NCBI GenBank assembly: GCA_002368685.1
Contig: DFEN01000152.1
Coordinates: forward strand, 1 to 6,370
Length of the DNA: 6,370 bases
Source of the DNA: Lachnospiraceae bacterium UBA3801
GTDB lineage: Bacteria; Bacillota; Clostridia; Lachnospirales; Lachnospiraceae
Direction of reading: 5' to 3'
Within the stretch, counting starts at the first letter, position 1; the number at the start of each line of letters is the position of its first letter. The notes under the pieces are model-generated. The model made no database searches. It saw only the letters and a list, made by a program, of their open reading frames with translations, and was not told the DNA's origin. This document shows positions 1 to 5,326 of the stretch, in pieces. The position numbers were made by a program, and so were the translations under genes.

Positions 1-839
1 TCGAAGTTAATCATAACATATAAGAAAATCGCATAAACTGGTGTCGCTATTAGCATATTAAGGAGCTTGCCCCTTCTATAACCAGGCGGAAGAAACTTCC
101 TAAAAGAACCAATTGTGAATGCCCCCTTTGACTTAAGCGCAGTCTTCATATCACTGGCGCTATCGTATCTTTTCTCTGGAGTAAAGTTCATTGATTTACT
201 AATTACTCTCTCGAGCTTTTCTGATTTACAATTACATTTATCGAATAAATACTTAAGCGTCGCCCCTACAGCATATATATCCGTTCTAATATCGCTTTCC
301 TTAAAACCAAACTGTTCAGGTGCAGCAAAATCTTTGGTTCCCATAATTAGAGTATCCCTTTTATTTTCACCGGTATACTCTCTAGATATATTAAAATCGA
401 CAAAATATAAGCCGTCCTTTGAAAGAATAATATTATCCGGCTTAATATCTCTATGTATAATTGGTGGATTCATCGTATGAAGAACATTTAGAATATCGCA
501 AATGTCACAGCCAATATTACATATCCATTCTTCCAGCATTTTATCTGAAAGATTAGGAGCAACTATGTCGGTAAGACTTGTACCCTTAATATATTCCTCA
601 ATTAGAAGAAGGCCCTCCTCAGTCTCCATCATCTCATATATATTAGGTACCCCCTTAATATTACCAGCCTTCAGTTTATTATAGATATTTATGTCATAAT
701 GATCCTGAAACTTACAAATATATAGCTTATCATCGATACGACTTCTAACGAGCTGAATCGTCTGATCTTCATTCATACTCTTTTCAACTATATATGAATT
801 TTCAAGATATTCAGTTATTACAGATTGAACATTACTCAT
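1..839 (-). CDS. Eukaryotic-type Ser/Thr protein kinase, membrane-anchored (C-terminus beyond window)
   Basis: Reading the minus strand from ATG at 839 gives 279 codons without a stop before the left edge. The kinase fold is clear: a candidate ATP-lysine K43 (YICKF), catalytic loop HRDIKPDN at residues 129-136 (D131, K133, N136), metal-binding D148 in DFN, an APE motif (FAAPEQ, 172-176), the helix-F aspartate D187 (RTDIYAVG) and the late arginine R224 (PEKRYDSA). A hydrophobic segment at about 260-278 follows a basic stretch (YRRGK), so the kinase domain should be cytoplasmic and tethered to the membrane. An AAAAGGCG motif (847-854) precedes the start. Oddities are that the nucleotide-loop region (about 20-32) has no glycine, DFG reads DFN, and no clear helix-C glutamate is seen. 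The gene is divergent from the HTH gene. It is probably an active kinase of a divergent clostridial clade, though a weak or regulatory kinase is possible. Its substrate is unknown. Confidence 0.9.
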   Translation of the reverse strand, partial: MSNVQSVITEYLENSYIVEKSMNEDQTIQLVRSRIDDKLYICKFQDHYDINIYNKLKAGNIKGVPNIYEMMETEEGLLLIEEYIKGTSLTDIVAPNLSDKMLEEWICNIGCDICDILNVLHTMNPPIIHRDIKPDNIILSKDGLYFVDFNISREYTGENKRDTLIMGTKDFAAPEQFGFKESDIRTDIYAVGATLKYLFDKCNCKSEKLERVISKSMNFTPEKRYDSASDMKTALKSKGAFTIGSFRKFLPPGYRRGKLLNMLIATPVYAIFLYVMINF

Positions 840-866
840 TGTAATACGCCTTTTGTTTTAATATAA

Positions 867-897
867 TTATCACTGAATCATACTATAAAATTATAAT
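867..897 (+). promoter_or_regulatory. Candidate promoter of the HTH gene
   Basis: On the plus strand TATAAT lies at 892-897, sharing the palindrome ATTATAAT (890-897) with the opposite-strand -10 box. A weak -35-like TTATCA is at 867-872, with 19-bp spacing. Transcription from this box would begin only a few bases before the GTG and would exclude the GGAG motif at 898-901. An upstream box such as TACTAT at 881-886 may therefore be the real one. Confidence 0.25.
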
Positions 898-918
898 GGA
901 GTTACAAAGTGAAAACAA
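890..918 (-). promoter_or_regulatory. Candidate promoter of the kinase gene
   Basis: On the minus strand a perfect TATAAT lies at 895-890, with TTGTTT at 918-913 as a possible -35 box and 17 bp between them. Transcription would start about 45 nt before the kinase ATG. The -35 box would fall inside the first codons of the divergent HTH gene. The -10 match is strong, but AT-rich DNA makes chance matches common. Confidence 0.4.
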
Positions 919-1337
919 CAAATGATTTAATGAATATTCTAAATGAGATAGATAGTGATAAGCCTCTTGATGAATACCTCGAAAAGATTGAGAAATATAA
1001 GGATTTAAACTATCTAGATTACTACTTAACCGTCATCAAGGATCACTCCGTAAGCAAAAATGATGTTGTTAAAGATAGTGGACTGAACAGAACATATTGT
1101 TATCAGATGCTTAATGGAACCAGAAGACCCGGACGAGATAATGCAATATCACTTTGTATCGCCGGCAAGCTAAATATCGCTGAAACTGTTAGATATCTAG
1201 AGCTTCTCGAACTCGCCACTCTATATCCTAAAGATATGAGGGATTCAATTATTATTTACTCAATAAACCGAGGGCTTACGATTACAGAAATAAACGAACT
1301 TCTATATTCTAAAAAAGAGAAAACGCTGGGCGAATAA
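909..1337 (+). CDS. Small helix-turn-helix (XRE-like) regulator paired with the kinase
   Basis: This is a 142-residue soluble protein starting at GTG 909. GGAG at 898-901 with 7-nt spacing supports this start over the in-frame ATG at 930. The N-terminal 45 residues are acidic and helical. A helix-turn-helix follows at about 47-69: helix SKNDVVKD, turn SGL, then a recognition helix beginning NRTYCYQML, with the XRE-like 'G-T-R-x-P' after it (residues 70-74). The C-terminal part (about 77-135) is helical and resembles the rest of a lambda-repressor-type bundle, extended by a conserved-looking YPKDMRDSIIIYSI stretch. From memory, such proteins often sit beside Ser/Thr kinase genes in gut Clostridia. 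The role is inferred: a DNA-binding partner or phosphorylation target of the divergent kinase, perhaps controlling the shared promoter region. The last six codons form one arm and the loop of a terminator hairpin. Confidence 0.85.
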   Translation: MKTTNDLMNILNEIDSDKPLDEYLEKIEKYKDLNYLDYYLTVIKDHSVSKNDVVKDSGLNRTYCYQMLNGTRRPGRDNAISLCIAGKLNIAETVRYLELLELATLYPKDMRDSIIIYSINRGLTITEINELLYSKKEKTLGE

Positions 1338-1347
1338 CCCAGCGTTT
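1311..1347 (-). terminator. Hairpin terminator between convergent genes, overlapping the HTH stop codon
   Basis: There is a perfect 10-bp stem (1321-1330 paired with 1338-1347) with a 7-nt loop (1331-1337) that contains the TAA stop of the HTH gene. On the minus strand the stem is followed by TCTCTTTTTT (1320-1311), a good U-tract, so it should end the 1359-2078 transcript. On the plus strand only TTT follows before CAATCG, so termination of the HTH transcript is likely weaker. Confidence 0.85.
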
Positions 1348-1358
1348 CAATCGTATAG

Positions 1359-2078
1359 CTACTTTATCTCAAATACCTGAGAACCAATCTCCTTGCCAAG
1401 CATACCGTTTGTTGCAGTAAGTTCGACCGGTGTTTCTGTATCCTTTAAATTATATGATACAGCATTTTCTACTGTACCACCTTCCTTAATCGTATTCATC
1501 TGAGTATCAACGAACGAATCATCCGGAAGCATACCAACATTTAACTCATTTACCATATTAGGATCATTATCCTGAACAGCCTTCATAATATATATCCATG
1601 CACTGTTAGGATCAATCTCTTTACCAGATGTATTAGTCGTGTTATACCAGAAAGCAATTACCGGATCACTTCCGTACTTGTTCCCCTCTTCGCCTGGCTG
1701 AATAACCTTATAATCAAGTATTTCAATAGTATAGTCATCTGTAACTATAGTGTTATTTTCAAATTTTGCTTCAACTGTATCTTCTGCTTCAGCTTCTGTT
1801 GTTGTATCTACATTTGTTTCGGTTGTTGCCTCAGTTGTAGTAGATGTATTTGAAGTATCATTATCTTTCTTACCAAGATTCAATATACCACCCACTATTC
1901 CAATCACAAACCAGAATGCACATATACCCAATGCCACCTTTGAACAAGTCTTACCTTTACCATCTTTATTAGCCAGATCTATAATCGCAAGAATAAGTCC
2001 TATTAGAGAAGTACACCCCAAAATAGTTAGTATTAATGCAGCTATACCGAGTCCTGACTGTCCTCTTCCATTATTCAT
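1359..2078 (-). CDS. Membrane protein: two-helix N-terminus, Thr/Glu linker, DUF5067-like extracellular domain
   Basis: The protein has 239 residues. ATG 2078 was chosen because a near-ideal AAGGAGGG sits 8 nt upstream. An in-frame GTG at 2156 would translate through the terminator hairpin and has no such site. Membrane helices lie at about 10-33 and 48-68 and resemble DUF4190-type hairpins. The lysine-rich loop between them (KDGKGK) suggests both ends face outside. Residues 70-104 are a low-complexity Thr/Ser/Glu/Asp linker, typical of surface spacers. Residues 106-239 look like the DUF5067 domain of Firmicutes surface proteins, a probable immunoglobulin-like beta fold: (TIEILDYKV), (DPVIAFWYNTTNTS), (EGGTVENAVSYNL). 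It has no catalytic motif and no lipobox. The gene converges on the HTH gene with a 21-bp gap. It may be part of the kinase/HTH module or simply a neighbour. Its function is unknown and the domain names are from memory. Confidence 0.8.
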   Translation of the reverse strand: MNNGRGQSGLGIAALILTILGCTSLIGLILAIIDLANKDGKGKTCSKVALGICAFWFVIGIVGGILNLGKKDNDTSNTSTTTEATTETNVDTTTEAEAEDTVEAKFENNTIVTDDYTIEILDYKVIQPGEEGNKYGSDPVIAFWYNTTNTSGKEIDPNSAWIYIMKAVQDNDPNMVNELNVGMLPDDSFVDTQMNTIKEGGTVENAVSYNLKDTETPVELTATNGMLGKEIGSQVFEIK

Positions 2079-2086
2079 GTTACAAG

Positions 2087-2094
2087 CCCTCCTT
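2087..2094 (-). promoter_or_regulatory. Strong ribosome binding site fixing the start at 2078
   Basis: The minus strand reads AAGGAGGG, 8 nt before the ATG. It is the best Shine-Dalgarno match in the window and excludes the longer reading frame that begins at 2156. It lies directly after the T-tract of the upstream terminator. Confidence 0.9.
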
Positions 2095-2098
2095 AAAT

Positions 2099-2132
2099 AA
2101 AAAACCTTATCCGAATTATATCGAATAAGGTT
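2099..2132 (-). terminator. Rho-independent terminator after the GH32 gene
   Basis: The stem pairs 2103-2110 with 2125-2132 (8 perfect bp, AACCTTAT/ATAAGGTT) and continues after one mismatch with 3 more pairs, leaving a 6-nt loop. On the minus strand it is followed by TTTTTT then ATTT. It should end the htpG-cysK-sensor-GH32 series. The loop region contains TATAAT on the minus strand (2120-2115), a possible -10 box for the next gene. Confidence 0.8.
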
Positions 2133-2140
2133 AATCATTT

Positions 2141-2183
2141 GGTATGCACGCTGCACACAATGGTTCCAGCAGGAACGGTTCCT
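2141..2183. repeat. Cluster of small dyads downstream of the GH32 stop
   Basis: Between the GH32 stop and the terminator are a 13-bp palindrome centred on 2177 (AGGAAC-G-GTTCCT, 2171-2183), a direct repeat GGTTCC at 2162-2167 and 2177-2182, an alternative hairpin GTTCC-AGCA-GGAAC (2163-2176), and TGCA-CGC-TGCA at 2145-2155. These could be an operator for the 2078 gene, an RNA structure, or scar sequence from a deletion. No identity can be assigned. Confidence 0.4.
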
Positions 2184-2190
2184 ATGACTA

Positions 2191-3240
2191 TTATTGTCCG
2201 CATTTTGTTATTGAGGTTAAGCCGTCAGATGAAATATATTCATTTATAAAGGTATCGGAGCCACTCTCTCTTTGTGGATAAAACTGATGATGAAGCCTGT
2301 AGCCATTATCAGTCTCAACCAGGGAAAGCTTGTGAGGATAAGTAAGCGCTCCCTTGAATCCTTCCTCTTCCGTAGGTATACTTAGACAAGTGTCTGAATT
2401 ACCTATCCATGCCATTAAGATAATGTCATCTATATTGCTGAATAAAGTACCAGCATAAAAGTCAGATCCATTATCCACAAGTAATGGTCCCTTATCAATC
2501 TGACTAACTTTAAATGTATAACCATCAAAGTCGCCAACGAGATATTGCATTAGTCTATTATGAGGCATTACATCTTCAGAGAACTTATTATACTCAGACT
2601 CAGCTATATCCATGCTCATCATAAGAACAAACTTACCACTATTCTCAAACAAGCAAGGACACTCGATCATCCCTTGAAATGACCATTCAGGTAATATGAA
2701 CTCTCCTGTTTTCTTCCAATGAATTAAATTATTAGAATGATAAAATAGGACACTCGTTTCAATTGTAAAACACATCGAGTATCCACCAAGAATTTTGTTT
2801 TTAAAAACAAAAGGATCTCTTGCTGGAGAATTGGCAGAGCCAGCAATTATGGGATTCTTATTAAATTTAATAAAATTAACACCATCAAGCGAGTAAGCCA
2901 AACACTGTTCTTCCCTATTAGTTTCAGTATGATGCGATGTATAGAACGCAAGTAACGCAGGATTTTCGAGAGAACCCAGTCCCGAGACATTTTCTTCATC
3001 CACCACACAGCTGCCCGAAAAAATATCCCCATTCTCGTCAGGAACTAAAGCAATAGGAAGATGCTCCCAGTTAACTAAATCCTCTGAGATAGCATGCCCC
3101 CAATGCATATGGTCCCATTCACAAGAATAAGGATTATATTGATAAAACAAATGATACTTGTCCTTGTAAAACACAAGCCCATTCGGATCATTCATCCATC
3201 CCTTAACAGGTGTAAAATGTTTTTTAGGTCTTAAATTCAT
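2191..3240 (-). CDS. Glycoside hydrolase family 32 (sucrose/fructan hydrolase), catalytic propeller only
   Basis: This 349-residue protein has all three GH32 signature sites: WMNDPNG (15-21; nucleophile D18), RDP (141-143; transition-state stabiliser D142) and ECP (193-195; acid/base E193). FSGS (74-77) and QYNP (34-37) also match the family. GH32 enzymes hydrolyse beta-fructosidic bonds in sucrose, sucrose-6-phosphate or fructans. No signal peptide is present, so it should be cytoplasmic. Usual length is about 430-500 residues, made of a five-bladed propeller plus a C-terminal beta-sandwich. This protein stops roughly 25 residues after the propeller's end (YRLHHQF), so the sandwich is missing. 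The start has AAGG at 3251-3248, 7 nt upstream, and lies 28 bp after the preceding gene. No sugar transporter or regulator is in view. It is either a compact GH32 or a 3'-truncated gene. Confidence 0.9.
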   Translation of the reverse strand: MNLRPKKHFTPVKGWMNDPNGLVFYKDKYHLFYQYNPYSCEWDHMHWGHAISEDLVNWEHLPIALVPDENGDIFSGSCVVDEENVSGLGSLENPALLAFYTSHHTETNREEQCLAYSLDGVNFIKFNKNPIIAGSANSPARDPFVFKNKILGGYSMCFTIETSVLFYHSNNLIHWKKTGEFILPEWSFQGMIECPCLFENSGKFVLMMSMDIAESEYNKFSEDVMPHNRLMQYLVGDFDGYTFKVSQIDKGPLLVDNGSDFYAGTLFSNIDDIILMAWIGNSDTCLSIPTEEEGFKGALTYPHKLSLVETDNGYRLHHQFYPQRESGSDTFINEYISSDGLTSITKCGQ

Positions 3241-3268
3241 ATATTAACCTTATCTTCTGGAAAAATCA

Positions 3269-4357
3269 TTACTGTCTTTTCTTCATAACAGCACTTACTA
3301 TTATCGCTATTACGATAGCGACAATGACTATCAAAACCATCTCTCCTATAAAAAGGAAAAAATATGGTAGCATAAGGGATTTTATTCCACCAGTCAAATC
3401 AGACTCATATAAAACATTTATTTTTTGGTATGAAACAGCATAATAGCCTTTGCCAGTATCAGGAGACACATATTTAGACACAAAGAACATTTCCTGACCT
3501 AAAGGACCAATGTTATTAACAATGTAGTCACCTTCTCCATCCTGCATGCCAGATTCAATATATGGTTTGAGAAGCTCTTCTATTCTATCCGACTGTTCCT
3601 TATCTATCGAATAATAATATTCACAATAGGTACTAAATCTTGTTGGAGCTCCAAGATTAAATGAATCTGCTTTATAAAAATCATACCCCTCTTCTTTTAG
3701 CTCCTCGCCCGTTTTGTTACTCTCATAAAGTGTAACAACGTCGGACTTTCTGCCATTCTCTACCTTTTGACAATAAACCTTCCCCGGAATAAATTCATCT
3801 CCCTTTGCGTATATTCCATCAATTGTAAAAACAAGGTCATTGCTATCATTACGTTGTTTATTAACAAGTTTTCTAATCTTTTCACTCATTTCATCATCAT
3901 GAAATGTATAATAGAGTTCACCCTTGTTATTAGAATTCCTTCTAACAAATATTAATGTATCTTCCATCAAGATACTTTTTCCCGTCTCGTCATAATAAAC
4001 TCTGTTATCAGTTAAGACTTTTTTACCACTTCCCAAGCCATAAATATCTGCCGAATTGAGACCAGAAACCATTCCAGTTACATTTGACCTCATTTGTTTA
4101 TCTGAATCTTTAAATGCTCCTCCTGCAAGATCAAGTGCATCTTTTCTTTTATCAATCGAACTCTTAGGAACATCTTCCCTATCAGAAACATATATATTAT
4201 TTCCGCGTTCAAGAACATTTACGGTTATCCTATCATGTGAATCCAAATAAAAGTCCGTTATGTTAGACTTAATGATTCCAGTCTGAACATAAATGATTGC
4301 AAGGGATATAACGACACCAAGTATTACAGAAATAACAATGTTTCTAAAAGTTCTCAT
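3269..4357 (-). CDS. Sensor-like membrane protein with large ectodomain, no visible output domain
   Basis: The protein has 362 residues. ATG 4357 was chosen over the in-frame TTG at 4378 because TAAGGA at 4370-4365 gives 7-nt spacing. A membrane helix at about 7-29 is followed by a roughly 300-residue polar, charged region, then a second helix at about 332-357 and a short basic tail (KKRQ). This is the architecture of the input half of a membrane histidine kinase: short cytoplasmic N-terminus, TM, extracellular sensor, TM. However, HAMP, dimerisation and ATPase domains are absent, since the reading frame ends with TAA TGA just after the second helix. I do not recognise the ectodomain family. 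The gene begins 10 bp after cysK, and its ribosome site overlaps the cysK stop, so the two are probably translationally coupled. It could be a stand-alone sensor or regulator of another membrane protein, or a truncated kinase. Confidence 0.75.
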   Translation of the reverse strand: MRTFRNIVISVILGVVISLAIIYVQTGIIKSNITDFYLDSHDRITVNVLERGNNIYVSDREDVPKSSIDKRKDALDLAGGAFKDSDKQMRSNVTGMVSGLNSADIYGLGSGKKVLTDNRVYYDETGKSILMEDTLIFVRRNSNNKGELYYTFHDDEMSEKIRKLVNKQRNDSNDLVFTIDGIYAKGDEFIPGKVYCQKVENGRKSDVVTLYESNKTGEELKEEGYDFYKADSFNLGAPTRFSTYCEYYYSIDKEQSDRIEELLKPYIESGMQDGEGDYIVNNIGPLGQEMFFVSKYVSPDTGKGYYAVSYQKINVLYESDLTGGIKSLMLPYFFLFIGEMVLIVIVAIVIAIIVSAVMKKRQ

Positions 4358-4364
4358 AAATAAA

Positions 4365-4370
4365 TCCTTA
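4365..4370 (-). promoter_or_regulatory. Ribosome binding site overlapping the cysK stop codon
   Basis: The minus strand reads TAAGGA. Its TAA is the cysK stop and AAGGA is the Shine-Dalgarno site for ATG 4357. This decides the start of the downstream membrane protein and implies translational coupling with cysK. Confidence 0.75.
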
Positions 4371-5297
4371 CTCTTCAAAAAGTGGTGTAGAGAAATATCT
4401 CTCAGCGGTATCAGGAAGTACTGTAACTACAGTTTTACCAGGACCAAGCTTCTTAGCGAGTTTAATCGCAGCAGCAACATTAGTTCCACTGGATATTCCG
4501 CACATAAAGCCTTCTTCTCTTGCAAGTCTCTGAGCAGTTTTAATCGCCTCATCATCAGTAACTATATAGATATTATCATAGATTGTTTGATTCAGTATAT
4601 CTGGAACAATACCATCACCTATACCCATCTGAAGATGAGTACCGATATTTCCACCCGCTAATATAGCTGCATTTTCAGGTTCAACAGCCCATATCTCAAT
4701 ATCAGGGTACTGAGCTTTTAGAACTTCTCCAATACCTGTAATGGTTCCGCCCGTACCTATTCCTGAGCAGAAACCGTGAATAGGTCCTGCCACTTGTTCC
4801 ATAATCTCAAGTGCCGTATGATTTTTATGAGCATAGAGATTATTAGGATTAGAAAACTGTTCCGGTACATACACCTTAGGATTTTCCTTCTGCATACGAA
4901 GTGCTGTCTGAAGGCATTCATCTATGCAAGCTCCTATATCACCATCATCATGAACCAGGATAACCTCAGCTCCATAATGCTTAACTATCTTACGACGTTC
5001 TTCACTAACTGAGTCAGGCATGATAATAATAGTCTTATATCCACGTACAGCGCCAACAAGCGCCAAACCGATTCCCTGGTTTCCACTGGTTGGCTCTACT
5101 ATTATAGTATCTTCCTTGATTTTTCCTTCTTTCTCAGCTGCAAGTATCATATTAAGTGCAGTTCTAGTTTTTATTGAACCACCTATATTAACACCCTCAA
5201 ACTTCACGAGTATTTCTGCACTATCTGGTTCAACCATTCTATTTAGCCTAAACATTGGTGTATGACCAACGGCCTCTAGTACGTTATTATAAACCAT
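4368..5297 (-). CDS. cysK: Cysteine synthase (O-acetylserine sulfhydrylase family)
   Basis: This is a 309-residue PLP enzyme of fold type II, the usual length for CysK, which makes cysteine from O-acetylserine and sulfide in the cytoplasm. Visible marks are the PLP lysine K43 in GGSIKTR, the substrate loop TSGNQG (70-75), the cysteine-synthase stretch EQFSNPNN (146-153), the phosphate-binding loop GIGTGGT (179-185), ISSGTN near 268-273, and the closing motif DTAERYFSTPLF. Two positions differ from the common form: SIKTR replaces SVKDR, and TSGNQG replaces TSGNTG. I believe such variants occur among clostridial homologues, but substrate preference (O-acetylserine or O-phosphoserine, for example) cannot be settled here. 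The start has AGGGAG at 5313-5308 with 10-nt spacing. It lies 29 bp after htpG, with no terminator between them. No serine acetyltransferase gene is nearby. Confidence 0.9.
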   Translation of the reverse strand: MVYNNVLEAVGHTPMFRLNRMVEPDSAEILVKFEGVNIGGSIKTRTALNMILAAEKEGKIKEDTIIVEPTSGNQGIGLALVGAVRGYKTIIIMPDSVSEERRKIVKHYGAEVILVHDDGDIGACIDECLQTALRMQKENPKVYVPEQFSNPNNLYAHKNHTALEIMEQVAGPIHGFCSGIGTGGTITGIGEVLKAQYPDIEIWAVEPENAAILAGGNIGTHLQMGIGDGIVPDILNQTIYDNIYIVTDDEAIKTAQRLAREEGFMCGISSGTNVAAAIKLAKKLGPGKTVVTVLPDTAERYFSTPLFEE

Positions 5298-5326
5298 TAA
5301 CAGTTTTCTCCCTGATTTAAATTTAA

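Noticed and set aside
115..684. Plus-strand open frames of 121 and 60 codons over the left end
   Set aside because: They are antisense to the kinase, which has full motif support on the minus strand. They lack recognisable ribosome sites and domains.
1750..2100. Plus-strand 116-codon frame over the membrane protein
   Set aside because: Its valine/serine-rich sequence is the complement of the Thr/Glu linker and membrane helices of the minus-strand gene. No supporting start signal is seen.
2079..2156. N-terminal extension of the DUF5067-like protein from GTG 2156
   Set aside because: The extension runs through the terminator hairpin and past an almost perfect ribosome site placed for ATG 2078. 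The extra residues are basic and featureless.
2135..2203. 22-codon minus-strand frame after the GH32 end (MRTIIVIGTVPAGTIVC...)
   Set aside because: It resembles a protein tail, faintly like a hexapeptide acyltransferase end, but has no ribosome site and is too short to assign. It could be scar sequence from the GH32 truncation.
4358..4378. TTG start for the sensor-like protein at 4378
   Set aside because: It would overlap cysK and lacks a ribosome site, whereas ATG 4357 has TAAGGA at good spacing directly before the membrane helix.
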